DNA of 56,640 nucleotides from JBBDIM01 sp040880405 (GTDB lineage: Bacteria; Planctomycetota; Planctomycetia; Pirellulales; Pirellulaceae). Shown here one piece after another: positions 43,361-54,284 of this stretch. The notes beneath the pieces were generated by a model. That model made no database searches. It saw only the letters and a program-made list of their open reading frames with translations, and was not told the origin of the DNA. Both the position numbers and the translations under genes were made by a program. The stretch lies in NCBI GenBank assembly GCA_040880405.1, contig JBBDIM010000216.1:1-56640 (forward strand). Direction: 5' to 3'. Each line of letters starts with the position of its first letter. The stretch's first letter is position 1.

Positions 43361-44590
43361 TTATCCGCCGAAGTCGTCGAAGCGGATGTTTCCGGGCTCG
43401 ACACCCAGGTCGTCCAGCATCTTGAACACCGCTTGATTCATCATCGGCGGACCACACATGTAGTACTCAATGTCTTCCGGAGCGGGGTGGTTTTTCAGGT
43501 AGTTCTCCAGCAGCACCATGTGGATAAAGCCGGTATAGCCGGTCCAGTTGTCCTCGGGCAGTGGATCAGACAGGGCGATCTCGAACTTGAAGTTCGGGAA
43601 CTCCTTCTCGATCGCGTAGAACTCATCCTCATAGAACAGTTCTCGCCGACTTCGCCCGCCGTACCAGAACTGAACTTGGCGGGTGGTCTTCCGCTCTTTG
43701 AACAGCTCGAAGATATGGCTCCGCAGCGGGGCCATCCCGGCACCACCACCGATGTAAACCATTTCGGCGTCGCTGTCGTTGATGAAGAACTCGCCATAAG
43801 GGCCGGAGATCGTCACCTTGTCGCCTGGCTTTTGGTTGAAGATATAGCTGGAAACCTTGCCCGGCGGGGTGTCTTCCGGGGCTCGTGGCGGTGGCGAGGC
43901 GACCCGCACGTTGAGCATGATGATCCCTTTTTCGCCCGGGTAGTTGGCCATGGAGTAGGCGCGGATCACCGGCTCATCGACCTTCGAAACATACCGCCAC
44001 ACGTTGAACTTGTCCCAGTCCTCGTGGTATTCCTCTTCGATGTCAAAGTCGGAGTATTTCAACTCGTGGGGCGGGACTTCGATTTGGATGTAACCACCCG
44101 CCTTGAAGTTGACCTGTTCCCCTTCAGGCAGCTTCAGCTTGAACTCTTTAATGAAGGTCGCAACGTTGCGGTTCGAGATGACCTCGCAGTCCCACTTCTT
44201 GGTCTCTAGGGCCTCGTGCGGCACCTCGATGTCCATGTCTTGCTTGACCGCCACTTGGCACGACAACCGATAACCCTCACGGGCCTCTTTGTTATTGATG
44301 TGCGACTTTTCGGTCGGCAGGATGTCGCCGCCACCCTTGTGGATTTTGACTAGGCACTGGGCGCAGGTACCACCGCCACCACACGCGGAGGAGACGAAGA
44401 TCCCCTGATCCGCCAAGGCATTCAACAGCTTGCCACCGGCCGAGGTGTGGACCTCTTTCTGGTCGTTGACCCGGATGGTGATGCTTCCGGACGGAACCAG
44501 GAAGGCCTTGGCGACCAGAATGATCCCGACCAACAACAGCACGACGACCGTAAACATCGTCACGCCCAGTACAACGGTTTCCAAGCCCAT
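43361..44590 (-). CDS. nqrF: Na+-translocating NADH:quinone reductase subunit F
   Basis: The 409-aa NADH-oxidising subunit has an N-terminal membrane helix (3-28), a 2Fe-2S ferredoxin domain with the ligands in SSACGGGGTCAQC plus a later Cys (LSCQVAV), the FAD site RAYSMANYPGE, and the NADH-binding segments YIGGGAGMAPLRSHIF and YMCGPPMMNQAVFKML. It passes electrons from NADH to the membrane subunits. It lies 134 bp after nqrE, the largest spacing in the operon. Confidence 0.96.
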   Translation of the reverse strand: MGLETVVLGVTMFTVVVLLLVGIILVAKAFLVPSGSITIRVNDQKEVHTSAGGKLLNALADQGIFVSSACGGGGTCAQCLVKIHKGGGDILPTEKSHINNKEAREGYRLSCQVAVKQDMDIEVPHEALETKKWDCEVISNRNVATFIKEFKLKLPEGEQVNFKAGGYIQIEVPPHELKYSDFDIEEEYHEDWDKFNVWRYVSKVDEPVIRAYSMANYPGEKGIIMLNVRVASPPPRAPEDTPPGKVSSYIFNQKPGDKVTISGPYGEFFINDSDAEMVYIGGGAGMAPLRSHIFELFKERKTTRQVQFWYGGRSRRELFYEDEFYAIEKEFPNFKFEIALSDPLPEDNWTGYTGFIHMVLLENYLKNHPAPEDIEYYMCGPPMMNQAVFKMLDDLGVEPGNIRFDDFGG

Positions 44591-44724
44591 GACAATTCAG
44601 TTTCTATAAGTGAAGTGTGCGTGATATCCGAGTCGCTCGGGCCATCCCGGTCAACGTGGTGGATGATCCAGGGCTTTGCATAGCTCCCAATTCATCCTAC
44701 CCAATTTGTCGGGTAGACGCTTCT

Positions 44725-45336
<612 letters not shown>

Positions 45337-45342
45337 GATTTC

Positions 45343-45972
45343 TTAGCCCTCCGTTTCCACTTGCTCGGGCCGGTAGGTCCGAATGATCCAGATCAGAAAT
45401 CCGATCAGGAAGAACGCACTGGGTGGTAGCAGCATCAGGCCGTTCGGCTCGTACCAGCCACCATCCCGAGTCAGACTGAGAATCTGAATCCCAAACAAAC
45501 TACCGCTACCAAATAGTTCGCGGAAAAACCCGACCACCAGTAGCACCATCGCGTAACCGAGGCCGTTGCCGACCCCGTCCAGGAAACTGATACCGGGGGA
45601 GTTTTTCATGGCGAAGGCCTCGGCGCGGCCCATCACGATACAGTTGGTGATGATCAGGCCGACGAACACCGAAAGCTCTTTGCTGATCTCGTAGGCGAAC
45701 GCCTTCAGGACTTGGTCGACCACGATCACCAGCGAGGCGATGATCGTCATTTGCACGATGATCCGGATGCTGCTCGGGATGAACTTGCGGACCAGGCTCA
45801 CCGCGAAGTTCGAACAAGCGACCACCGCGATCACCGCGACGCACATGGTCAGGGTGGTCTCCATCTTGATGGTGACCGCCAAGGCGGAACAAATTCCCAG
45901 CACCTGCAGGGCGATGGGGTTGTTGTTGATCACCGGTCCGAGGAGGACCTCTTTCGGTTGGGGACTAGCCAT
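45343..45972 (-). CDS. nqrD: Na+-NQR subunit D
   Basis: The 209-aa integral membrane subunit is homologous to NqrE and RnfE. LGICSALAVTIKMETTLTMC and ITNCIVMGRAEAFAMKN hold the conserved cysteines of the NqrD/E iron site. ATG 45972 follows GGAGGGAAACA and overlaps the nqrC stop by 8 bp. The frame upstream to 46011 is inside nqrC. Confidence 0.96.
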   Translation of the reverse strand: MASPQPKEVLLGPVINNNPIALQVLGICSALAVTIKMETTLTMCVAVIAVVACSNFAVSLVRKFIPSSIRIIVQMTIIASLVIVVDQVLKAFAYEISKELSVFVGLIITNCIVMGRAEAFAMKNSPGISFLDGVGNGLGYAMVLLVVGFFRELFGSGSLFGIQILSLTRDGGWYEPNGLMLLPPSAFFLIGFLIWIIRTYRPEQVETEG

Positions 45973-46753
45973 TGTTTCCCTCCGCGCGGAGATTATCCAA
46001 ATAGGGGCCAAAGCCCATCGGGCCGAGCCAAAAGCGAACCATGGCGTTCACGCCGTTGGTTGTGATCGTGGCCCCGGACAGGCCATCGATCTGAGAATCG
46101 GGTTCAGTTTGCGGCCGACCCGCCTTGAGCACTTCCACGAGGACGTTGCCCTCGTCATCAAGGGCCTTGGTGCCGGGCCACTGCTCCTTGAAGTTTTTAC
46201 TTTCGACCTCGCCACCGAGGCCAGGGGTCTCTTTGTGATCGTAAAAGGTGAGACCACGAACGGTTTGCAGGTCGCTGTCCAGCGAGATGAAGCCCCGCAT
46301 CAAGCCCCACAATCCGCTACCCCAAAACGGCATGACCACTTGGTCCAGCTCGCCATCCTGCTTCACCAGGTAAACCTCGGTGTATCGTTCGCGGAATTTG
46401 GCACCGCCGATTCTGGGTCCGTCGGCGGGGATATCCGTCCGTTGGTCCGAATTGTCGAGGGCCGCGATCGGGTCGTACGTTTCGGGGGCGAGCTCCTCCG
46501 GCGAAACGATCTCGCCGGTGTCGAGATTCACCATTTGAACCTCAACCTTTTTAAAGGCCGCTTTGATCTCTTCGGCCGAGGCCCCTTTTTCAATCAGTCC
46601 GGCGGCTTGCAGGACGTTCGACCGCTTATCGCGGAGTGCGTTGGCGTCCTGGATATCGCGGAGCGCTACCGCCGCGGACGAGACCACCACCGAGCACACA
46701 ATGCACAGCACCGCGGCGACCAAAAATGTTCCGGCTACACTGTCACGACGCAT
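45965..46753 (-). CDS. nqrC: Na+-NQR subunit C
   Basis: The 262-aa subunit has one N-terminal membrane helix (MRRDSVAGTFLVAAVLCIVC) and a large exported domain. The FMN attachment site is DGLSGATITTNGV, where the first Thr after S-G-A receives FMN from ApbE. ATG 46753 overlaps the nqrB stop by 11 bp. Confidence 0.95.
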   Translation of the reverse strand: MRRDSVAGTFLVAAVLCIVCSVVVSSAAVALRDIQDANALRDKRSNVLQAAGLIEKGASAEEIKAAFKKVEVQMVNLDTGEIVSPEELAPETYDPIAALDNSDQRTDIPADGPRIGGAKFRERYTEVYLVKQDGELDQVVMPFWGSGLWGLMRGFISLDSDLQTVRGLTFYDHKETPGLGGEVESKNFKEQWPGTKALDDEGNVLVEVLKAGRPQTEPDSQIDGLSGATITTNGVNAMVRFWLGPMGFGPYLDNLRAEGNNG

Positions 46754-47996
46754 AGCGAGCCTTTCTCCGACTGATGTTGGCTTGCAGGACAAAGTAATCG
46801 ATCGTCGGGGCCATCACATTGCCCAGCAGGATCGCAAGCATGATCCCCTCCGGGAAGGCGGGGCTTACGCTCCGAACCAAAATGGTGACCACACCCACCA
46901 AGATGCCGTAAATCCACTTACCAGTTCGGGTCATCGCGGCCGACACGGGGTCGGTTGCCATAAACACGGTGCCGAAAGCGAACCCACCCACGAGCAGGTG
47001 CCAGTAGGGAGGGAAGGCCATGAGCACGTTGGTATTCTCCGGCGTCAGGGCCCAAAACAGTCCCGAAGTCGCGACCGCCCCGATCACGCAGCCGACCATG
47101 ATCCGCCATGAACCGATGCCGGTGAAAATGAGCAGGGCCGCGCCCAGCAAACAGGCCAAGACCGAAGTCTCACCCATCGAGCCTTGAATCCAACCCATGA
47201 AGGCGGCGGTGGCATCGATCCCCCGGCCGCTGTCGACCTGGCTCAGCACGTCGCTTAAGGGGAGGGCGGCGTTGTTCTTATCGGCCAAAGCACCCAAGGT
47301 GGTCGCCCCGCTGAAGCCGTCCGGGTTGACCGCGGTCCAAACCGTTTCGCCGGTAATCTGCTGGGCGTGGGCGAAGTACAAAAAGGCCCGAGCGGTGAGG
47401 GCCGGGTTGAGGAAGTTTTTCCCCGTCCCGCCAAAGATTTCCTTCCCCACCAAGATCCCAAACCCAATCCCCGCAGCCACTTGCCACAGGGGAATGGTCG
47501 GCGGCAGGATCAACGGGAACAGCATCCCGGTGACGAGGAAGCCCTCGTTGATTTCATGTTTGCGGACGATGCTGAAGATCGCCTCAATCGTGCCACCCAC
47601 CGTCATCGTGACAATGTAGGCGGGCAGGAAGAACAACGCCCCGAGCACCATGTTGGAGAGCCAACTGTGGTGGTCGTGCTGCATCCCGAGCACGTCGGTA
47701 AACAGGCCGCTCCGCCAGTTGTCGACTGGGCTGGCCCCCTCGTAGATTGCGAGGTTGGCCTGGTAGCCGGTGTTCCAGAGGGCCATGTAAATGCAGGGGA
47801 TCAGGGCGACGACCACGAGGATCATCATCCGCTTCAGGTCCATCCCGTCCCGCACGTGCGACCCGCTTTTGGTCACATCCGGGGCCGAGTAGAGAAAGGT
47901 ATCCCCCGCTTCGTACAGCGGATACAGCCGCTCGAAGCGGCCCCCCTTCTCAAATTGGGGCTCAATGCGATCCAGAATTCCGCGTAACAGTTTCAT
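46743..47996 (-). CDS. nqrB: Na+-NQR subunit B
   Basis: The 417-aa membrane subunit, with about ten helices, contains the sodium path and the quinone site. The covalent FMN site is NPDGFSGATTLGAL (Thr after S-G-A). VGKEIFGGTGKNFLNPALTA is a highly conserved block shared with RnfD. It starts 2 bp after the nqrA stop. Confidence 0.97.
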   Translation of the reverse strand: MKLLRGILDRIEPQFEKGGRFERLYPLYEAGDTFLYSAPDVTKSGSHVRDGMDLKRMMILVVVALIPCIYMALWNTGYQANLAIYEGASPVDNWRSGLFTDVLGMQHDHHSWLSNMVLGALFFLPAYIVTMTVGGTIEAIFSIVRKHEINEGFLVTGMLFPLILPPTIPLWQVAAGIGFGILVGKEIFGGTGKNFLNPALTARAFLYFAHAQQITGETVWTAVNPDGFSGATTLGALADKNNAALPLSDVLSQVDSGRGIDATAAFMGWIQGSMGETSVLACLLGAALLIFTGIGSWRIMVGCVIGAVATSGLFWALTPENTNVLMAFPPYWHLLVGGFAFGTVFMATDPVSAAMTRTGKWIYGILVGVVTILVRSVSPAFPEGIMLAILLGNVMAPTIDYFVLQANISRRKARYAS

Positions 47997-47998
47997 AG

Positions 47999-49348
47999 TT
48001 ATCCTTCGGCTTCAATGCGGTTCAGGTTCAGCCGCAAGATGGTACCGAAATCATGCTTGCCGGTGTCGACAAAGGTACACAGCGCGATATCCTCTTCTTC
48101 CAATTCCAACGCGCCCAGGTCTCGGGCGTTTTCCATGTCCCCCACCACCAAGGCTTTCACCAGGGCGGTCGGTTCGATATCTAGAGGCATGACTTGCTCG
48201 TACGCCTCGCTCGGCACGATCGCCCTGTGGCTGCCGTTGGCGGAAGTCGTGAATTCAAATTGCTTGGGGCCCAGCATCGACGCGAAGACCCGCTTCACGG
48301 AGAATTTGGTAAACCCGGGGCTCATCCACCCAAACAGTTCCCGCTCCCCCGCCTCGTGGAGGACAGAGACTTGGACGTGATAGCGACCCAAATAGCCTTG
48401 AATCTCCTTGGCGTGTCGTCCGGCGAAGACCGAACCGGAAATCACGCGAATGTCCTCGCCGAAGCCCTCGGCCCGCAGGAGATCGTCAACCGAGGCCCCA
48501 ACCCTCGCCTTAACCAGCCGTGGGTTGTTCATCGGAGGCCCGGCCAGCGAAACAATCCGGGTCGGATCGAGCCGACCGGTCTTGAGCAGCGTGCCGATCG
48601 CAATCACGTCTTGGTAACCGATGTACCAGACGATTCGTTCCGGGCCGGCCGGATCGAGGAAATGAATATGGGTACCCGGCAAACCGGCAGGGTGAGGCCC
48701 GGCGAATTCCGTGTTCTCGACGAAATCAAGATGCTCGCCCGGCAGGTTGGCTTCCGGCTTCTCGCACAGGTAAACCTTCCCCTCGGTCAGCGTGCTGAGG
48801 GCTTCCAGGCCCGCGACGAACTCCATCTCCTGCTGTTTGATCAGCGGGGTGGGGTCGGCGGCCAGTGGGTTGGTGTCGAGCGCGGTCACAAAGATGGACC
48901 GCGGCACACTCCCCACTGCCGGCACCTTGCCGTAAGGCCGGGTCCGCAGAGCGGTCCACAGGCCCGATTGAACCAGCACCTCTTGAATTTTCGAGCGCTC
49001 GACACTCGACAATCGCTCATCGGGGAATGAGGGAAACGTCTCTTCCTCTTCCCCTTCGAGATCGATCACGATCGATTCGAACTTCCGCTTCGCGCCGCGG
49101 TTGACCTCGGCGACTGTCCCGGCACCCGGCGAGGTGTAGATCACGCCTGGGTTCCGCTTGTCCTCGAACAGCGGTTGGCCCAGTTTGACCTGATCCCCCT
49201 CGGTCACCAGCATGGTCGGCTTCATGCCGATGTAGTCGTCCCCAATCAGGGCGACTCGGCGAATCTCGGCGATCTCTCCCACTTCCGGGGCAGGGGTACC
49301 CGCGATCGGAAGGTTAAGACCTTTAGTAACTTGAATCCTGCGTGGCAT
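47999..49348 (-). CDS. nqrA: Na+-NQR subunit A
   Basis: The 449-aa soluble subunit is the first gene of the operon, with the family opening RIQVTKGLNLPIAGTP and blocks GDDYIGMKPTMLVTEGD, LPGTHIHFLDP, VSLAGPPMNNPRLVKARVGA and SPGFTKFSVKR. AGAGGC before ATG 49348 sets the start; 49375 is a weaker alternative. The whole operon nqrABCDEF-apbE-nqrM (49348 down to 41851) is complete, so the cell can couple NADH oxidation to sodium export. Confidence 0.97.
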   Translation of the reverse strand: MPRRIQVTKGLNLPIAGTPAPEVGEIAEIRRVALIGDDYIGMKPTMLVTEGDQVKLGQPLFEDKRNPGVIYTSPGAGTVAEVNRGAKRKFESIVIDLEGEEEETFPSFPDERLSSVERSKIQEVLVQSGLWTALRTRPYGKVPAVGSVPRSIFVTALDTNPLAADPTPLIKQQEMEFVAGLEALSTLTEGKVYLCEKPEANLPGEHLDFVENTEFAGPHPAGLPGTHIHFLDPAGPERIVWYIGYQDVIAIGTLLKTGRLDPTRIVSLAGPPMNNPRLVKARVGASVDDLLRAEGFGEDIRVISGSVFAGRHAKEIQGYLGRYHVQVSVLHEAGERELFGWMSPGFTKFSVKRVFASMLGPKQFEFTTSANGSHRAIVPSEAYEQVMPLDIEPTALVKALVVGDMENARDLGALELEEEDIALCTFVDTGKHDFGTILRLNLNRIEAEG

Positions 49349-50652
49349 CGCAAGCCTCTTGCCGTGAACAGCCATGCCCCATTCGGCGGGTTAGGGTATG
49401 GTTTGTGAAAAATGTCACAATGTCGAGGTCGACGTTCTCAATAAAGCTCTATCTGTCGTAAAAATCTCGGCCGCGGCGGTTAATCAGGGAAGGTTCAGCT
49501 AGTGGGTCGCCGCTGGGGGTGCTTTCCGCACAATGTTTCAATCGTGTTAGCCTCGATGCGTTCGCTCGGGGCAGGAAAGCCTGCAAGAGATTTAGAACTG
49601 CTATCAAAACCGAACTCTAGGCCCGATTCTCTCGAATGAAACGTCCATTCTCGTGGAATGCCAAGCACTCTCAAAGCACTAGCACGGAGAGAATCAGCCC
49701 GTCCTCATGTGTTCAATGATACTGATTGGACTAACTGTCGCAAGGGGAGATTAGGTCACCTAAAGGCAATTCCGCCCGAACCGCAGCAACACGCCACAGC
49801 CCGCCCCCTAGCGTGGCAGATCCCGTCGGTAACGCTATTCACCAACCCCTCGGTCGCCACGCACACCCACAGTATGCCCCTCTCTTAGTAGCCACGCTCG
49901 CCAAGATCGCGCCCCTTTCCTGTAGCTACGCTCGCCAAGAGCGTGGGGGCCCGCGTGTTGCTTTTGCTGCTCGCGAGAAAGAAAAAAGCCACGGATCGAC
50001 ACGGATTTTCACGGATGGGTTGAGTGACGAATAAAAACGTTGTCTCAACCAACAAAGGGCCAACGGCCCGGTTTTATACCAGCCGAGGGCCACGCCTTTA
50101 GCGTTCGGTTTTTCGGTGGTGTTCGTCACTCACAGAGTGTTCGTTTTCCGAATACCAACCCGCGCCACTTCCTGGCTGACTCATGCCTTACAACCCGAGT
50201 CTTTTATAGCCACAGAGGGCACAGAGGTCACAGAGAGGAAGAGGTGAGCTTTGGCTCCATGGTTGAGAAGTACACGCTTCCAAGCTTGGATTGAAGTGAA
50301 TTCATGGCAGGAATGATGATGAGTTGAGTTTGATATAGACGTTTACAATCAACCCCCTCTGTGCCCTCTGTGACCTCTGTGGCTAACCTTGCTAAACGTC
50401 AAAAATCAGCCAGTCCGTTTTCACTTCCATCCAATCCCCCCCCTTTTTTTTGTGGCTTGGTGCCATGGCGAGAGCATTTCGTTTAAATTCCCACACCGGC
50501 TAGGGCGGCGTCGGAACTTTGCGGGGCTTTCCGGATTCCAGCGTTGGTTAGCACTTCTCCCACGCTTTTAGCAAGCGTGGCTACGACGCGCGTTTGCCCC
50601 TTTCAAGCCACGCAGCCACGCTCGCCAAGAGCGTGGGGGCCTCACCAACCAT
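49349..50652. repeat. 1.3-kb gap filled with repeats of several families
   Basis: Several open frames cross it, none convincing. Recognisable elements are: 49888-49952, two CCACGCTCGCCAAGA units of the apbE repeat family; about 49991-50020, ACACGGATTTTCACGGAT; 50207-50385, a CCACAGAG inverted repeat with arms of more than 30 bp (TAGCCACAGAGGGCACAGAG against CTCTGTGGCTA); 50541-50640, GGTTAGCACTTCTCCCACGC with AAGCGTGGCTACG and a second inverted unit. The promoter of the nqr operon must lie at the left end, but no clear site is seen. Confidence 0.6.
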
Positions 50653-53600
50653 CTACTCATGTCCCAGCACCGCGTGCTCTCCCTTTAGCTCCGACAGAAA
50701 CTGCACCAGGTCGCGTAGTTCATGCCGGTTCAATTGCTTGTAGATGTCTTCCGGCATCGGGCTTTTTGCGCTGCGGCGGTCGTCGATGTCGTCTTGGGGG
50801 ATGGTGATCAATTGGCCTTCGGCGGTGACCAAGCTGATCGCCTCGTCGGTCTCTTCCTTGACCACGCCGGAAAGAGTTTGGCCGTCGAGGGTCAGCACGA
50901 GGATCGATTCAAACCCTTTGGAGATTTCCGCGTTGGGGAGCACGATCGACTGGAGCAAAAACTTCCGATCCTTGTCCTGGCCGATTTTATCGAGCTCCGG
51001 CCCGACCCGGCCGCCGGTCCCCATGGCCCGATGGCAACGGACGCAGGAGACCTCGGTCTTTTCAAAGAAGACGCGGCGGCCCGCTGGGGCGTTGCCACCT
51101 TCCAAGCTGGGCAGATACTCCGCCAGCGGATCGTCCGCATCGAGCGATTCTCGGTAGCCGGTCAGCAGCGGGGCGATCTCTTCATGCTCGGAAAACGCCT
51201 CGGCCGCGGTCAACGCGTCGAGCCACGTATCTTGTGGCAAGCTGCCCGCTTGGAGTTGTGCCATCGATTCTCGCACTAAGGCCTCACTCCCCGGCGGCTT
51301 GAATTTTGCGATCGTGCCAAACGCCTTTTGCCGTTCGACCAGATTTTCCGCGGCGACCCCTTTCGCCAGTTCCGCGGCCGCTTGCTCAGGGGTCTTTTCC
51401 GCTAGGATGTGGCGAGCAGTCGCCCGCAACAGCGGTGCATCACTTGCGATCGCCGCGGTCACCATCTCCTGGGCATCCTGCTGCACGCGGACGAGCGCCG
51501 TGAGGGCGTCCGCTCGGGTCTGTCCCGATTGATCCTTATCCTCCACCAAACCGACCAGCACCGGCGCGATCTCCTCAATTCCCAACTCGGCCGCCAAGCT
51601 GGCGGAGCGGTTGCGGATCTCATCCGCCGCGGTCAGCAGTTTGGGCAGGGCGAGGGCCAAGGCGTCCTTGGCAACGCTTGCCTCACGCTCCGGCTTTGGC
51701 CGATAGCTGTTCAGCAGAAGATCCAAGTTGCCCGGCTGGTTCCAACTCGCCAGCATCTCCATCGCTTCCATCCGCCGCTCCAGCGGCATATCGGCCCGAG
51801 CGGCAAACCGAGCCAGCGCCTCGGCGTTGTCCTTGTCTCCCAGTTGAAAGTTCGCGTTGAGGACCCGGCGGAGCAGGGCATCCTCTTTCCAGCCCCCTTC
51901 AATCTTCGCTGCGAGTTGTGGCAGCGCGGCGGCGATCGGCAGGTCGTAAATCGCGCGAGCCGCCTCCAGCACCACCAGCTCATCCCCATCATTCAGGTAG
52001 CGGACAAGCGAGGGGCTCTCCAGCCGCCGCAGCGCGACCACCGCCCCAATCCGCACCGAGGCCGACGCATGTTCCGCCAAGTCGGCCAAGGCCTGAAGGT
52101 TCCGCGTACCGGCCAGCGCCATGATCGCCCCATGCCGCAGCACGGGGTCTTGATCGGCGTTCGCGACCAGGATGTCCACCACCTTGGCGATCAACTGGTT
52201 GGTATCGCCATGCGGGCCACATTTTCCCAAGGCAATCAAGGCGTGATACCGCACCCTCGCGTTCTCGTCTTCGAGCAAGTCAGGCAACCCATAAATCACC
52301 TTGTGATCTCCCAGCACCTTGGCGGCGTTGGCCCGAACCTCCGGGTCTTGGTCCTTCACCAGTTGGTTGTGCAAGAGGGTGGTGGTGTTGATTCGCTCGC
52401 GGTGGGCCGGTTCGGAGGCGGCGATCTGGCCGATCCCCCAAATCGCGTGCAGCCGGGCCAGTTGGTCAGCGGCCGAGTCTTGGGCCACCTTTTCCAACGC
52501 ACTCAACTCTTTTCGCTCGGCCAGTTCAAACTGGGCCTTCATCCGCACGCGGCGATCGGCGTGACTGAGCAACGTTGCCAAGTCGGCCGGTTGCTTCTCA
52601 GTGAAGTCAGCCGCGAGCAAGGTTTGCACCTCTTTCACCAGCTCCGATTCGCCATGCTCGTCACTTTGCAGACGGTAGATCCGCCCCTTATTGAGCCCGG
52701 TCCAGCCATCGACCCAGTCCGCAATGTACATCGCCCCGTCCGCGCCGAAGTCGATATCGGTCGCCAGCATCTGCCATAGGAACTGCTCGGAGTCGACCAA
52801 CTCAAAGGTCGCCCCCTTGGGAGACATCCGAAAGCTCCGCACGCCGCTGTTGGCGGGGCCGCCGCGGAAGTCACACAGGAAGAAGGTCCCCTTGTACGCT
52901 TCCCCTAGCCCGGTGCCGGGGTAGTGGACCAAGCCGCTGGGGCCATCGGAGATGTTTTTGATGGGTGGGTTGATGTAGGCGGCCTGACCCGGGTGGTACT
53001 CGTGCCACAGTTTTTCTCGGTTGAAGGGGCCCCGGTCGCTCAGGTACTGGTAGGTCATCCGCCAGCCGCTGGTTCCGCCATGCACCAGCAGCGTCCAGCG
53101 GCATTGATCGCCACTGTCGGAGTTATTGTCGCAGGTGAACAGGTTGCCGTAGTCGTCGAACGCCAATTCCTGCGGGTTCCGCAGTCCGGTGTAAACCACT
53201 TCCAAATCGGTCCCGTCCGGATTGCAGCGGAAGACCGCGCCGGAGTAAACATCCTTGTGCGTCGTCCCCTCATTGGTGACGTTGTAGCCTCGGTCACCGA
53301 TGGAATAGTACAGCTTCCCATCGGGGCCCATCACGGGGCCATGTAGGTCATGCCCGCGGAAGGCGAACTTCACGCCATACCCTTGGTGCAGCGAATCCCG
53401 CTGATCCGCCACGCCATCGCCGGTCGTATCGCGGAGCCGCCACAGGTGCGGGATGTTCGTGTAGAAGAGGTCTCCCTTGTGATACAGCACGCCCGCCCCG
53501 GTGCCATCCACAATGTCGTTGAATCGGTCGGAAAACACCTGGGCGTGGTCCGCCTGGCCGTCGCCATCGCGGTCTTCGATCAGGCGAATCCGGTCGTCAT

Positions 53601-54006
53601 GCTGGGTATAGGACTTTTCCGCCTCCGGGTGATGCTTGAGAATATAGGCCCGGCGGTCTTCGACCGTTTCGGCGGCGATGTCGTCCTCTAGCCAGTAGTT
53701 ATGGTTACGGTTGTCCTCGACCCCTTGCCCTTGGCGAAAGGTCTCCGCCACGAACAGCCGCCCCTTGTCATCAAAGCAAAAGGCGACCGGGTTGGCGACC
53801 AGCGGCTCCGCCGCGAACAGGCTCATCGTAAACCCTTCCGGCAGTGTGAAGCCTCCGATCGCGTCCTCCCCCTCGCTCGAAGCAGGGGCGACGCTCGGCT
53901 CTTCCGGCCGGGGCCGATCGTCCTCCGCCATGAGGGAAGTGGCACACAGCCAGAATCCGACCAAGGAGAGGACATGCCGAAAGTCAGTGGTTCGAGGGTA
54001 AGCCAC
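50653..54006 (-). CDS. PVC-type dehydrogenase-domain/HEAT-repeat/cytochrome c protein
   Basis: In this exported protein of about 1117 aa, a signal peptide (HVLSLVGFWLCATSLMA) is followed by a PVC-type beta-propeller domain, about 40-470, with LPEGFTMSLFAAEPLVANPV, GRLFVAETFRQGQG and IEDRDGDGQADHAQVFSD. HEAT-like helical repeats follow (about 490-940), then a cytochrome c domain with CVRCH in VSCVRCHRAMGTGG and a distal Met. It resembles planctomycete proteins thought to oxidise sugars, but the substrate is unknown. The start is uncertain: GTG 54006 has GGGAA upstream and gives a proper signal peptide; ATG 54201 or 54213 would add about 65 unrelated residues. Confidence 0.85.
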   Translation of the reverse strand: MAYPRTTDFRHVLSLVGFWLCATSLMAEDDRPRPEEPSVAPASSEGEDAIGGFTLPEGFTMSLFAAEPLVANPVAFCFDDKGRLFVAETFRQGQGVEDNRNHNYWLEDDIAAETVEDRRAYILKHHPEAEKSYTQHDDRIRLIEDRDGDGQADHAQVFSDRFNDIVDGTGAGVLYHKGDLFYTNIPHLWRLRDTTGDGVADQRDSLHQGYGVKFAFRGHDLHGPVMGPDGKLYYSIGDRGYNVTNEGTTHKDVYSGAVFRCNPDGTDLEVVYTGLRNPQELAFDDYGNLFTCDNNSDSGDQCRWTLLVHGGTSGWRMTYQYLSDRGPFNREKLWHEYHPGQAAYINPPIKNISDGPSGLVHYPGTGLGEAYKGTFFLCDFRGGPANSGVRSFRMSPKGATFELVDSEQFLWQMLATDIDFGADGAMYIADWVDGWTGLNKGRIYRLQSDEHGESELVKEVQTLLAADFTEKQPADLATLLSHADRRVRMKAQFELAERKELSALEKVAQDSAADQLARLHAIWGIGQIAASEPAHRERINTTTLLHNQLVKDQDPEVRANAAKVLGDHKVIYGLPDLLEDENARVRYHALIALGKCGPHGDTNQLIAKVVDILVANADQDPVLRHGAIMALAGTRNLQALADLAEHASASVRIGAVVALRRLESPSLVRYLNDGDELVVLEAARAIYDLPIAAALPQLAAKIEGGWKEDALLRRVLNANFQLGDKDNAEALARFAARADMPLERRMEAMEMLASWNQPGNLDLLLNSYRPKPEREASVAKDALALALPKLLTAADEIRNRSASLAAELGIEEIAPVLVGLVEDKDQSGQTRADALTALVRVQQDAQEMVTAAIASDAPLLRATARHILAEKTPEQAAAELAKGVAAENLVERQKAFGTIAKFKPPGSEALVRESMAQLQAGSLPQDTWLDALTAAEAFSEHEEIAPLLTGYRESLDADDPLAEYLPSLEGGNAPAGRRVFFEKTEVSCVRCHRAMGTGGRVGPELDKIGQDKDRKFLLQSIVLPNAEISKGFESILVLTLDGQTLSGVVKEETDEAISLVTAEGQLITIPQDDIDDRRSAKSPMPEDIYKQLNRHELRDLVQFLSELKGEHAVLGHE

Positions 54007-54284
54007 AGCAAGGTTCCCGTAATTTGAAACAATGATGAAGGTGTGTTCCCGGCCAAACAGCGTTACGTCGACGCGAGTGCCGGACCCAGGGGGGTGAGGG
54101 TCGGCGAAAAACTTGGCGGGAGGGGGCTGGTGGAGGATCGACAGCACGGCGACAAGCGGTGAAAATGTGCCTATCCATCGATTCAAGGTAATTCGAGCCA
54201 TGCGGGAAAACAAGACGAGCGGGCCCGCGGTGGCCCGTAAGCGAAACAGACCGCCAGCACATACTCGATTCAGGCGAGGGCTGA

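Noticed and set aside
49658..49888. 76-codon plus-strand frame in the gap before the nqr operon
   Set aside because: Composition is unlike a protein, there is no ribosome-binding site, and it runs into repeat DNA.
54007..54213. N-terminal extension of the giant cytochrome protein
   Set aside because: The added residues include a second hydrophobic stretch and do not resemble the family; GTG 54006 gives a normal signal peptide. Not fully excluded.
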